64,000 nucleotides of DNA from Calendula officinalis (lineage: Eukaryota; Streptophyta; Magnoliopsida; Asterales; Asteraceae). Shown piece by piece: positions 54,101-64,000 of this stretch. Position 1 is the first letter of the stretch. Every line of letters starts with the position of its first letter. Location of the stretch: NCBI GenBank assembly GCA_963853835.1, contig OY970834.1, positions 34,813,257 through 34,877,256 on the forward strand, written 5' to 3'. The notes beneath the pieces were generated by a model, which worked only from the letters and a program-made list of their open reading frames with translations, was not told where the DNA came from and searched no databases. The position numbers and the translations under genes were made by a program.

Positions 54101-54601
54101 TTACGGGCCGCTTAATTCCTTAGCTCCCGAACCTGACGCCCCATCGCGCGACTCCTCCCGTGTGAGTAGGAAGGATCGTCCTCTCACCTTTGCCGGCTCC
54201 GCCTTCTTTTGAGCCGCAGACACAAGCGTTCCGGTTTTCTTCTTCGGGCACACGTGGCTATAATGCCCTTTCTCATGGCACGAGTAACATTCAAACTCGG
54301 CCATTGGTTTGGATCTACAATCTCGGGCCAGATGTCCCGTCTTTCCACAGTCATGGCAAATTATTGGTTCCCCACGGCATTCGCCGGTATGATTCTTCTC
54401 ACACCTCTTGCACGAGGCCACACTTCCTTGCCTAGAGAAGTTCGACGTGAACTTTCCCTTCTTAACCGTAACCGATCCACTCTCGGCATTCCTCTTATCT
54501 CCCACATACGCCCTCTCGGCAACTTTTGCCACGTTCACCTCTTCCACACCTCGGGCGGCACTAATGGCCTCATCTAGCGTGACCGCTCTCTTTACCTCCA
54601 A
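54101..54601 (-). pseudogene. TR-GAG gag, C-terminal part with zinc knuckles
   Basis: It encodes EVKRAVTLDEAISAARGVEE, the end of the gypsy-type gag domain, followed by three cysteine knuckles: CKRCEKNHTGEC (variant spacing), CHDCGKTGHLARDC and CYSCHEKGHYSHVC (classical CCHC). A basic, Gly/Ser-rich tail ends at 54101. It overlaps the upstream frame by 10 bases, so a frameshift at about 54600-54660 separates the halves. These knuckles bind element RNA in the particle. Confidence 0.85.
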
Positions 54602-55398
54602 CTGATAATCCCAAGGTAGCCCACTAGCATACCTACCCTCAACCTCTCCTCGGAGTAGGTCTTAGCAACAAACGGAAGTAATCCCGTGAATTCCCTCGTG
54701 TACTCCTCGATCGACATCTCACCCTTCCTTAGGGTCACAAACTTCTCATGCATTTTCTCCAAATCCCGGTCGGGACAAAATTTCTTCCTCAACCTCACGG
54801 TAAACTCATCCCATGACATTCTCTCTACCACCTCCCTCCCGAGGGTCTCATAAACTATGTCCCACCAGACCATAGCATCCTCTTTTAGCAATTGAGATGC
54901 ATACAACACCATATCGGTTTTCTTGCACTTGCTACTTCCGATGACCAGCTCGGTCTCTCGGATCCACCTCATAGTTACCTTCGGGTCCGAACTACCCGTA
55001 TATATGTTTGGCTTACAAGCCATGAATGTCTTAAAAGAACAACCATAATTTTCATCGGGCCTCGCCCTTGCATCACTACAACCACCTGTGGAGGATTTCT
55101 CCACTCGAGTGCCACCACCCCCGGTTTTCTCATCCGATCTAGCCTCGGATACACGATCTCCATCCGACCTCTCACGGTCCCCAATTATGCGGTGCACCTC
55201 ATCGGCCACCACTCCCTTGAATTGATCAATAATAGTTTGGAGGTCCGCCATGGTCACCGGAGTTCTATTAGCTCCGACCTCCGATTCACCCACCCGGTGC
55301 ATCGACGGTTGACTTTCCTGTTCAACCACAGCCTCAACATGAGGTGTATCCTCCTCCCGGCCCTCCGGGGCTTTCCCACTTCTTCGAGTGTTAACCAT
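54592..55398 (-). CDS. TR-GAG gag, N-terminal part
   Basis: 268 codons, MVNTRRSGKAPEGREEDTPH. The Retrotrans_gag domain is visible: AMVWWDIVYETLGREVVERM, then SWDEFTVRLRKKFCPDRD and KGEMSIEEYTREFTGLLPFV. A Glu-rich acidic N-terminus precedes it. It ends in a frameshift (GYLGIISWR) where the intact family continues into the zinc-knuckle part in another frame. The gag would form the capsid. Confidence 0.85.
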   Translation of the reverse strand: MVNTRRSGKAPEGREEDTPHVEAVVEQESQPSMHRVGESEVGANRTPVTMADLQTIIDQFKGVVADEVHRIIGDRERSDGDRVSEARSDEKTGGGGTRVEKSSTGGCSDARARPDENYGCSFKTFMACKPNIYTGSSDPKVTMRWIRETELVIGSSKCKKTDMVLYASQLLKEDAMVWWDIVYETLGREVVERMSWDEFTVRLRKKFCPDRDLEKMHEKFVTLRKGEMSIEEYTREFTGLLPFVAKTYSEERLRVGMLVGYLGIISWR

Positions 55399-55632
55399 TT
55401 CTTTCGATCTTGACTATACGAAAGACATTAAACAATTAGTACCTCGTGTACGTTTCATGAGTCTCATAACACTGATTATCCATAATCACATCACTTTCAT
55501 AGGTCCCCTAGGTTCAACCCTAAACTTAACATAAAGTCTCAAGGTCAACCTAATGATCTCAAGGAATCTTACATTCCTAATGCTACAGTCTAAGACTAGG
55601 ATGGACATCCAACCTAATTCACTTAAACTATA

Positions 55633-55644
55633 GCTCTGATACCA
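55633..55644 (-). other. Primer binding site of the TR-GAG element
   Basis: Minus strand TGGTATCAGAGC, an exact match to the usual plant tRNA-iMet primer site, three bases from the 5' LTR. It fixes the element's orientation as minus. Confidence 0.9.
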
Positions 55645-55647
55645 AGT

Positions 55648-57925
55648 TGTAACACCCGTATTTTTAAAACATCAAATATCTGACATATTATCCAAAATAC
55701 AGTTTAACAAAAACTTTAAAACTTATATCAGAGATTACAAAAATACGGTGTCACCGAGTATATCAAAACCATAGGCAACGGGATCTACCTACTAGCTCCC
55801 GAACTAAACATCTCTAGGCCACTTCTAGTGCAACCTTCTATCACTTCAAACCTGTACCTGAGTACATAGCCACAAAACAAACGTAGTACGTGAGACAAAA
55901 TAGTCTCGTGAGATACATGGGTTTTAGACCCCAATAATAGACATTTCATAATTATATAAACGTATATATGAACTACATAAATACCGTCTAGTCACTCTTT
56001 TGTGACTCTAGCTACTTTGCTTTCCTAGCAAACATATCTAGTACCTAGACATATAGGTACCAGAAACCCAATCATATCTAGTACATAAACATATATGTAC
56101 TAGAAGCATCAACCTGTCTAATACATAAACATATATGGATTAGAACCTAGCATACCTAGTACCAAACATATGCGTACTAGAAGCACAACCATATCTAGTA
56201 CATAAACATATATGTACTAGAAGCACCAACATGTCTGATACATAAACATATATGTATTAGAACCTAACATACCTAGTACCAAACATATGCGTACTAGAAG
56301 CACCCGTGTGCTTAGTGTATAAACATATATACACTCGGTGTATAAACATATATACCACCGTCCAGTGACCGGGGGTCCCCCGCGTCACCACCATCTATCT
56401 CTTACCATAACCTAACAGTTATGACAGTCAAAGCCTTCGGCTATCACATCCAACATCAAACAAGTTAGTTATCTAATACTGACGACATATAATTAGTTCA
56501 TCACAGTGTGAACGTACCTGTATGGTCCCATGGACCCGATCATAAGCAACCACAGTTACTTCTACATCTATGAACCCTATAAGGTCCATGCTTACTTTAT
56601 ACATAAGATACATTTCTTATCTATCGATAACATAATACTTTTATCTCTTCCTTGACTATAATAGACAATTATTACTAGTCACATCATATTCTTTCTCATA
56701 TATATTCGTTCTTTACTTTTATTAGTATATCTTACCAATAGGTACTCATTACTATAAAATCATTCCCAATTGCTTTACTAATAAATATTTATTAATAAAG
56801 GCTACGTATACATTCTCTTAATCAATTATTTCATTATTGTTGTTCATTAACATAGATTCCATAACTACTTGGATCTATCATAATTTACTTCAAATTCATC
56901 AATCATACTAGACACATTCTAGTATCACATTCTACATACTTTCATACATTTTCAACTACTATCTTTATCAAAATATTTGTTAATAAAGACTGATACAATA
57001 TCATATGTACTTTCAAAATTAATTGCTATGTACCCAGTTTAAAAGTCTCATGTACTCACCTTAGCAATAAAGTGCTCCAACCGTATTCTTTCCGCCGGTT
57101 TCCTTGTTCCAACAATTCGGTCAACCGTCCAAGACCTCACCAAATGCCTAATACAATAATCACAAGATTATCAACATCACATTCTACCACCAATGTGTCC
57201 ATTTATCTCTAGATAACACTTATAAACTCATTTCCCCCAATTATGGTGATTTACCAAACCCTAGGTTAAACCAACCCTTAAGATTCTTACAAATCATAAT
57301 CATACACTTGTTTCCTTTGTTAATATACCATCTATCAAGTGTATACAACATTTATTCACCAAAAACCATAACCCCCAATAACTAGGGTTTCAAACCCAAC
57401 CATCCAAATACATAGATCTTAAGCTACAAAGATCAAAGAGTGAAGATATACCTTTAATCTTCAACTAGGAGTGAAATCTATCAAAGATTTGAGAAGAAAT
57501 CAACCAAGATCTGCACTAGAGCTCCAAAAATCGCCAAAGAGGTTTCTAGGGTTTGAAAATGGCACAAATGGCTGAAAACCCGATTTTAATGTTGCCAGAC
57601 AAAAGATCACGACGCGACCATAGTTCGCGTCGCGAACTCTGCGACTCCCCATAGTTCACGATCGCTAACACATCGCTAACTACTTCGCGCTCGTTGGCCA
57701 AACTCCCTGGAGCTAGTTCCCGATCGCGAACCTAGGTTCGCGTCGCGAACTCCTGATAAATGCAGGGCTGCACTTTTTCATCTTTGTCTCAACCCGGTTT
57801 CGCCCATAACTTTCTCATACGGTGTCCAAACGACACGAAACCAATTCCTACGTTTTTTAAACGATTTATCCTTATTTATCATATTTTTATTCAATTTATT
57901 TATTTACAAATTTCGGGTCGTTACA
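55648..57925 (-). repeat. 5' LTR of the TR-GAG element
   Basis: 2278 bp, near-identical to 49602-51906 apart from a 28 bp indel and roughly ten substitutions. Palindromic TTCGCG/CGCGAA words lie at 57609-57755, which is 170-320 bp from the minus-strand start, so inside U3. Confidence 0.9.
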
Positions 57926-58242
57926 GTGCATTTGGTGTTTTACAGGGGCGTTGAGGGATTATTCGTCAACCGGCTCATTCGTGGAGTGTCAACAAGCTTC
58001 GTAGAACCATGTATACATGCATCATATTGAATAACATGATTGTAAAAGATCAAAACTTTGCCATTAGCGATATGAACGAGTTGTATCTTAGTCCACAACA
58101 TAAAATACAACGTACTTGGATCGAGACGTGTGAAGTGCAAAGGGTGAGGTCTAGAGAATTACGTGATAAACAAACACACGAGTCACTCCGACGAAATATT
58201 ATGGAACATATTTGGCAACGCTATCAAGAAAATCATATGTAA
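57926..58242 (+). pseudogene. Harbinger transposase pseudogene, 3' part
   Basis: It continues the DDE_4 nuclease from the duplicated GTGCA: FGVLQGR, then in another frame MYTCIILNNMIVKDQNFAIS and THESLRRNIMEHIWQRYQEN, the conserved C-terminus, ending at a stop at 58240-58242. The frame change near 57955-58000 adds to the stops in the 5' part, so the transposase was already non-functional or decayed in addition to the insertion. Confidence 0.88.
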
Positions 58243-58497
58243 TTTTTGATATTTTTTTTTATTTTTTTCGGTTTTTTATTTTATTTTTCTGTATTTGTAA
58301 TGTTTTTATTTGTAGTTTGTAATTTTTATTTGAATGAAATATTATGTTGTTTTGAAAAAAAGAAAAAGAAAAATAAAAGAGGTGAGACCCAAATGACTTA
58401 AGTGAGGGTAGAGAGGGTATTTAGAGGTTTTGAATGTGAAATATAAAATAATGATGTGGCGCAGAGGTGACCTGTATGACCATACCCCATGCTCTTA

Positions 58498-59575
58498 TTG
58501 CCATGTGCTTCTACCTATGAATTCCTACTCTACCTACTGAATACAAATTTGTTTTCTTTCTATCCCAAATTTCTGTTACGCATCTGACAGATGTTGTCCA
58601 AAGTCAAACGTTATTTAGAAACTTTCCAAAGAGTCCCCCTTTACTTTTTAGTATTATCATTTTTATTTAGATGTTTAAATACTCCTTAAAGTATTCACAC
58701 GTTGTACATCATATAATAATCCTGCACTGTAAATATTAGCAAACAAACTTATTCTCAGTTTCACATGAAAATTAGCAAACAAACAAACCTCTATCAACAA
58801 TCTTTTAAATGTATTGTAAATATTATATAAACAATCTCCTCGGTATCACATGAAAATCCCACTAATTTTAAACAAAGTCCATAAAAAGCATACATCCATT
58901 TCTGCTGCTGAGTTGAACTCATCAAATGAACAAGGCATTAAAATTGAACTCATCACATGAACAAAGTACATAACATTTAACATCAATGCAAAAGAACAAA
59001 TCCCCAGATCTTGACTACTAATTACATCTTGAAGTTGTTTTTGCTTAAAATTTTGAAAATGAAACAAGGCATTACAGTTCACAAAGCAATTGATCATGAT
59101 ATAACAATATTTTTCTTTCAAGCATTTCATCGACCAGGTAATAGACAACTTATACAAAAATAAAAAATCTAAACCTGAAGATTATACAACTTATGAACAC
59201 TCACGTAAAGCATACCTTGGAATCACCAATCAAAAACGACTACTATATTTGGTTAACATCCATTAATTGAACATCGATTGCTTGACATTTGATGCTTGAA
59301 CTTGGATTTGATGAGCAGATTTGGATGAAGAATGGGCGGTGACAAGAAGATTTGATGAGCCCAGAGTTATAATTGCTGTAAATTTATTACGGTTATTCGA
59401 TTGCTACAGATTTGTTAGGATTATTCGAATTAAACAAACCATCAGGAGAAGCATAGCGGCAATGAAGAACAAAGGAAAAGCCTCAGTCGCCAGGAGAAAG
59501 AAAGAGCTAGGGTTACACATTTTCTCAGTTTTGCTTTTATCATGTGAGAGTCACGTGACCTCTCAATATATACTA
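58498..59575. other. Gene-free stretch before the Helitron
   Basis: AT-rich DNA. Short ORFs (58846-59157 minus, 59321-59587 plus) have no recognisable domain. Confidence 0.45.
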
Positions 59576-59587
59576 CTAGTCTCATAA

Positions 59588-59604
59588 CCCGCCCGATGGG
59601 CGGG
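59588..59604 (-). other. Helitron 3' terminal hairpin
   Basis: Seven-base-pair GC stem with a three-base loop, followed 8 bases later on the minus strand by CTAG and a T. This is the classical Helitron 3' end. Confidence 0.8.
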
Positions 59605-59694
59605 CTAGCTTCGAAAAACAAAACACAAAAGTACACTACAAACGTATGAAAATCATGAAACATTTATTATTGCAAGGATGAATACAACGTTTTG

Positions 59695-59846
59695 TTAAAG
59701 ACGAAATAAAACTTCTTTGTATACGACGTTTGTCGTTGAGTTGGTATATTTCCCATCTTGGTCGCAACAAATAACTTTCAAACCTTTCCTGCTCTTCACT
59801 CTTGAGACAGCTACATATAGTTGACCATTGATTGTGCGTCTACTAA
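59695..59846 (-). pseudogene. Helitron helicase C-terminal fragment
   Basis: Fifty codons, INGQLYVAVSRVKSRKGLKV, then ICCDQDGKYTNSTTNVVYKE and a stop. This matches the final motif of the PIF1-like helicase domain of Helitron RepHel proteins. Only the end of the gene is left, directly inside the 3' end of the element, where it normally lies. Confidence 0.85.
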
Positions 59847-59895
59847 AAATTGTTGAAATATTTTAACAATTTCAATATGAAATATGAAATATTTT

Positions 59896-59982
59896 ATGTT
59901 GAATTGTAAAATTACCAGCTTACCCTTTGAGTCAGCATGTGACTCATCATTTTGTAGTGTTGTGATTGGCTGGCTAAGACAT
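59896..59982. repeat. Internal copy of the Helitron 5' segment
   Basis: An 87 bp segment identical to 63057-63143, beginning ATGTTGAATTGTAAAATTAC and ending GGCTAAGACAT. The second copy is 46 bp inside the 5' terminus, so this looks like a second 5' end truncated by nesting. Confidence 0.8.
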
Positions 59983-62019
59983 ATATTGCAAAATATGTAT
60001 TACCATATTGAAACTGCCAAATTAGGATGCAATATGGACGGTCAAAAACTGAATAAAAATGACGAGGAAACAAACCTGTGTACATAGGAATCCACCAGTA
60101 ATAACATAAACACTAACCACAAACCTTATGTTGAAGACGAAGGCTGCAAAAACAAATAGAACACTTTAAATGCTTTAACGAATAAAGATGCTTGATGTTA
60201 TGTTATGAAAGACATCTCTACGTATATATAACAACATAAGCCTTAACATTATATGGTAAAAATCAATATTTAAATGAAAAAAATAGAGTTTCCGCAATTA
60301 GGGATGGTAACTGTCGGGTCATTAATGTATGTTCAATAATTTAACAATTATGGGTTGATAAAATATAGAATTAGTTTTGAATCCATAAAAACTTATTTAT
60401 GGGTGGTTTGGTCAAGGAAAACGGAATATATTTAAACGAATTTCCCTAAATTAGATACCAGATATTTAAGTGTCCTGATTTAGTCAACGAAGAAAATTAG
60501 GCGATTTATGGAAACTTAAGTATCAATACATTCCGTTGTGAAGTAGATTTGGTAAAATTTATATGAATGTGGATTTTTGGGAGATATGAGTATAATACTA
60601 TAATCGTGAGAGTCAAAGGTATATTCATTATAATTGAGAACTTTGAAAAATTAAATATATATTTACCTTAAATCAATGTACTAAGACTGCTCCCAAATCA
60701 TTACTGTTTCCGGAACCTATTTTTTCTGAATCGTTCGACAAAAAGGTCATGCACCAGCACATTAAAAATGTTAATTTTTGACTGTTAAAGAATCTGGTGG
60801 TATATGCAATAATTAAGGAATCGACAAATAACTGTCGTGGTTGATGCTTATAGTATGAATGTTTGAATGACAGATACCTTGAATGGAGGACGAATGCAAC
60901 TCAATAAGAGAAGGAAGCTGGTCGGTATAAGGAAGAAAGGTAGAATGTGAATAAAACGTAAGACAACTATATATACAAAACGATTTTTGTTATTTGTAGC
61001 AAGTGTATCACAAATATTTTCACCAATTCGGAATTGTTTTAATTGTTAACAAAAATAATTGAATGATTTCCTTCAATAAAATTTACCATAAATAATTGAA
61101 TATAATTATTGATTTTAAAAATATTGATTTCCGTAAATTTATAGTTTCCAAATTTATATTAGCATAAATAATTTTCGGTTTTTTTTTTTAAATTTTCTGA
61201 TTTAAAAAAAAAATATAAGTTATTTAAGAAGTATCCGGCTTTATAGAGGAGATTGTGTGTTTGAGAATTAATATATTTACCATAAATACCATAATTCAAT
61301 TTCGGTTTTTAGGTTAGAATTTTTCCGATTTTCAAAAAAATATTTCATACTCATTTAAGAGTTACCATTTAGACATAAATATTCCATTTTTTGTATACAA
61401 AAATTTATTTTTGGTAAAAGATATATACAATAAATACAATAAATATGGCATATGGAATAATTTTTTCATAAATACCATAAATTGAATATATTTTTCCATA
61501 AATACCATAAATCAATTTATCATTTATCATTTAAGAGTTACCATTTATCATTGATTATCTGTTTTTCGGTTAATTTAATATATTTTTTCCATAAATACCA
61601 TAAATCAATTTCCGTTTTTAGGTTATAATTGTTTCAATTTTTAAATTAATATTTCATACTCATTTAAGAGTTACCATTCTGATAAAAAAATATTTAATAC
61701 TCATTTAAGAGTTACCATTCTGATAAAAATATTCCATTTTTTGTACAAAATAATTAATTTATGGTAAAAAGATATACAATAAATATATTAAATTAACCGG
61801 TTATACAATAAATATATTAAATTAACCGGTTATATAAAATATAAAACAAATATTAAAAATCCAAAAAGTTGTAAAATATATTTTGATTAAGCATATTGTG
61901 TCATTTCTACTCTGTTAATAAAATGAAATTTGTATCATGTAATAGAAGAGAAAAAAACCTTGTCATTTGACATCTATCCATATACAACATGAACATTCCT
62001 GATGGAGACTTGAATGCCA
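59983..62019. other. AT-rich Helitron interior without recognisable genes
   Basis: No domain could be read on either strand. The 61380-61850 part has repeated CATAAATACCATAAAT and TTAAGAGTTACCATT words and two copies of AATTAACCGGTTATA, so it is locally repetitive. Confidence 0.5.
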
Positions 62020-62285
62020 TCAATAATCTGGTATGCAGAAAGCTGATGTTTTTCCAGTACCATTTTTGGCTCGTGCAAGAATATCACTACCAGTTAAAGC
62101 AATAGGAATACTTTCTTCTCGTATTCGAGAAGGTCTTTCAAAACTTTTTTCATAAATTCCCATTAGAAGTTCTCTTTTTAAAAAATAGTCTTCAAATTCA
62201 TTTCCTTTAGTAGCTGTTACATCCTCATTATTGTAACGGCTATCTGCTGCAGGTATCTTTAACTGTGCCTTCCAATCTTCAGACC
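62020..62285 (-). pseudogene. Captured fragment of a DDX6/RH8-type DEAD-box RNA helicase
   Basis: On the minus strand an open frame reads EDWKAQLKIPAADSRYNNED, then VTATKGNEFEDYFLKRELLM and GIYEKSFERPSRIREESIPI, then ALTGSDILARAKNGTGKT (motif I, Walker A) before a stop at 62020-62022. This is the N-terminal part of the plant RH6/RH8/RH12 helicases (DDX6/Dhh1 homologues), which act in mRNA decapping and P-bodies. The Q-motif Gln is replaced (IREES where the family has IQEES). Only one or two exons are present, inside a Helitron, so this is a capture and not a working gene. Confidence 0.85.
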
Positions 62286-63056
62286 TAAATACACAAAATG
62301 GATAAATTTAATTATGACCATCACATAAAAGGTCAAAGATGAAATTTTGTTGACTACTCTAAGTTCTTGGTAGGTAAGTTAGTGAGCATTATTTAGGTCA
62401 GACAGCCTCATACGCTCAATTGAGTAGAGGAAATACATCAATTAAGTAATTCAGCTGTATCGAATTAAGTAATTCAGATTAAAAAATTCAGATTCATGTA
62501 GAGATTAACAAATTCTGAATCAGTGATGTATCGATTTAAAAAGTATGAATTTATTCAATTGGAGTTTATAAATCAAGTTTTTATTTGTGAAAGCGTAAAA
62601 GCTGAAATACAACAGCTTCGTGATGATCAATATCAGAACTTCTACATTTTCAGTTCGTGATTCCAGATTTAGGGTTCTAATAAATTGCAGAAAAATAAAC
62701 TGTAAGAGGAAGTATTAGAAATTAATATTACTCCGTTTCCCTCTGGCGATCGGAATATGGAACTGTACGGAATTCGGAGATCTGAATTAAGCATTTGCCG
62801 TCCTCGCTGGTTTTCCGATGGAGCCGCCGCCTTGATTCCGTCAGTCTTCAAAGTCGATCTGCGTCACTGTTTCGCCGAATATTTGTGGGTTTTTGGATTG
62901 ATTCGAAGACCGGCAGTATAGCATGAGTCGAATAATGGCATCATGAGTCGAAGAGTTTTTGGGGCGTACGGCGGATTGAGGATGCGTCTGGTAGGGGAGA
63001 AAGTGTGTGAGAATGTGAAAAAAAAAACCCTAAAATGAAAGAGTCAATAGATGTGA
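62286..63056. other. Helitron interior upstream of the captured fragment
   Basis: It may hold more captured non-coding sequence, perhaps promoter or UTR: the 62660-63000 part has a GC-richer patch with an ORF of 60 codons (62669-62851 minus) and no domain that I recognise. Confidence 0.4.
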
Positions 63057-63189
63057 ATGTTGAATTGTAAAATTACCAGCTTACCCTTTGAGTCAGCATG
63101 TGACTCATCATTTTGTAGTGTTGTGATTGGCTGGCTAAGACATGTCATCAAAAATAAACTATGCCCTTGCTCCATATATAGGTGGGAGA
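63057..63189 (-). repeat. Helitron 5' terminal region
   Basis: On the minus strand it begins TCTCCCACCTATATATGG after an A. The 87 bp part 63057-63143 is repeated at 59896-59982. CCAATCACAACACT is typical of plant Helitron 5' ends. Confidence 0.65.
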
Positions 63190-64000
63190 TGTCTAAGTCA
63201 TTTCTATTTCTCAGTGTTTCTCATTTCTTTGACCAACCAATATCGCATGATTGCTTTTCATATTTAAATGTCAGTCTCCAACGTACATACTCAAATCACC
63301 TTTTTCACCATCTTGAGCCACCATCTCCGGAAACTTTCCGGCTACCATTCCGGCCACACTTTCTACTTCTTTTTCCGACCACCTCGGTTACAGGTTCGCC
63401 CGTCACAGCCCACCGCCACCCGCATCCTCCACCCCACAAATGTTTCTCCCCATCTGCCTGTTTCTTCTCCGGCGCCGGCCTAGACCTCCCAAAAACCGGT
63501 TCTGAATGTTTTTCCGGCCATGATTTCCCTGTTTAAAAGGTATTGACTTTTCAGTTTACAGTTTTCAATATGTGAAGTATATCTTATATCTGTTAATATA
63601 TAATTTTTGTGGTATTGTACTTTTGATTTTATTTTCTCTTGCAAAAGTAGATTAATTTATAGCTATGAAATTATGGTATATTAATTGGGTTTTAAAGTAT
63701 TTTGGATAAAAACAATATTAGCGGAAGAAACCTAATTCGATCTCTTTCTGGTTTGTTATATTACATTTGGAAGTAGGGGTGTCATATTGTGTTTTCGGGT
63801 CGGGTTTGACTCTTATCGAGTCGTTCCTATTGGGTTCGAAGTAAAAAAATCGAACCGAAACCCGTCGGATAAGGAATCGGGTTTGTTGGTTCGGATTTTG
63901 GGTTTATCAGGTTACATAGTTCCAGCTAAAAAACAATGACAAGTTTACATATCTTACTCGTATTACATGCACTCACCGGTGTGACCCTTAAGTGTTTCGT
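63190..64000. other. Right flank, possible hAT-like repeat near the edge
   Basis: ORFs at 63057-63536 are Pro/His/Ser-rich and not convincing. From about 63775 the sequence TAGGGGTGTCATATTG and GGGTCGGGTTT...GAACCGAAACCC resembles the ends of hAT-type MITEs of plants, but only one end is visible. Confidence 0.35.

Larger units (their letters stand above)
49602..57925 (-). mobile_element. Gag-only Ty3-type LTR retrotransposon (TR-GAG-like)
   Basis: 8324 bp, minus strand. Two LTRs (49602-51906 and 55648-57925) begin TGTAACACC and end GTCGTTACA on the plus strand. A tRNA-iMet primer site follows the 5' LTR, and a purine tract precedes the 3' LTR. The internal 3.7 kb encodes only gag; no protease, RT or integrase motifs were seen. 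So it is non-autonomous and depends on enzymes from a related element. Apart from one 28 bp indel the LTRs differ at about ten positions by eye over 2.28 kb, so the insertion is young. Confidence 0.9.
48347..58494 (+). mobile_element. PIF/Harbinger DNA transposon carrying a nested LTR element
   Basis: The ends GAGCACACGGTATGG and the complement GAGCATGGGGTATGG form terminal inverted repeats. The flanking trinucleotides are TAA (48344-48346) and TTA (58495-58497), close to the TWA target used by the superfamily. Without the 8.3 kb insertion the element is about 1.8 kb and holds one transposase gene; the partner MYB-like ORF of autonomous elements was not seen. A MITE relative is at 26632-26904. 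Confidence 0.8.
59576..63189 (-). mobile_element. Helitron with captured DEAD-box helicase fragment
   Basis: On the minus strand it starts TCTCCCACC after an A and ends CTAG before a T, as rolling-circle elements do. A 17-base GC hairpin CCCGCCCATCGGGCGGG lies 8 bases before the terminal CTAG (plus 59588-59604). A remnant of the Helitron helicase lies near the 3' end and a fragment of an unrelated host gene at 62020-62285. The 5' end carries CCAATCACAACACT-type sequence common at plant Helitron 5' ends. No intact Rep-helicase ORF remains, so it is non-autonomous. The 3.6 kb length is tentative because a duplicated 5' segment (59896-59982) suggests nesting. Confidence 0.75.

Noticed and set aside
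54190..55413. Plus-strand ORFs opposite gag
   Set aside because: They are shadows of the minus-strand gag and zinc-knuckle frames.
63057..63536. 159-codon plus-strand ORF
   Set aside because: It begins in the Helitron 5' end and crosses its boundary. Its composition is Pro/His/Ser-rich, without a known domain.

Overview
The window is plant nuclear DNA: intron-rich host genes with GT-AG junctions, sitting in dense and nested transposable elements. The best taxonomic fit is Asteraceae, probably tribe Anthemideae. This is an inference from three things: a 2S albumin precursor built like the Asteraceae PawS/PawL preproalbumins, a Sirevirus-type copia element with the extra 3' ORF that is common in Tanacetum/Artemisia assemblies, and the overall repeat style. 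No chloroplast, bacterial or CRISPR sequence was seen.

Layout. 0.4-6.4 kb: a decayed ABCB (MDR-type) transporter pseudogene carrying a non-autonomous hAT element. 7.9-22.6 kb: a small 2S albumin pseudogene cut in two by a 14.3 kb Sirevirus-like copia element (TSD ACTCT), which itself carries a 2.46 kb solo LTR of another family and an inverted LTR fragment of its own family. 22.7-25.7 kb: a nearly intact LINE. 26.6-27.8 kb: a Harbinger MITE and a solo LTR. 28.0-30.2 kb: a second 2S albumin gene whose propeptide has expanded into about 14 tandem ~29-residue units, split near its N-terminus by a 595 bp solo LTR. 32.4-35.1 kb: an intact RabGAP/TBC gene (12 coding exons, 443 aa). 37.4-38.1 kb: a GPI-type phytocyanin with a frame break. 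38.6-43.4 kb: an intact PDIL5-4-type disulfide isomerase/ERGIC gene (14 coding exons, 476 aa) with transposons in intron 2. 45.1 kb: a small unidentified membrane-protein ORF. 45.8-47.5 kb: a solo LTR. 48.3-58.5 kb: a PIF/Harbinger element whose transposase is split by an 8.3 kb gag-only Ty3-type LTR element. 59.6-63.2 kb: a Helitron carrying a fragment of a DDX6/RH8-type DEAD-box helicase gene.

The most interesting locus is the repeat preproalbumin at 28.0-30.2 kb. Each repeat holds an 11-residue core GYRKPGVYQID, preceded by Asn and followed by Ser-Leu. That is the layout used by buried cyclic peptides (PawS/PawL type), which asparaginyl endopeptidase excises from seed albumin precursors. 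Twelve near-identical cores lie in one open frame, a thirteenth is interrupted by the LTR, and a fourteenth is degenerate and sits next to a standard eight-cysteine 2S albumin. A second unusual signal is the very frequent short motif CAGTAGTA (or its complement) through the Sirevirus and in the solo LTR that interrupts the albumin gene.

All boundaries, splice sites and target-site duplications were read by eye. Family names rest on motif recognition and not on a database search.
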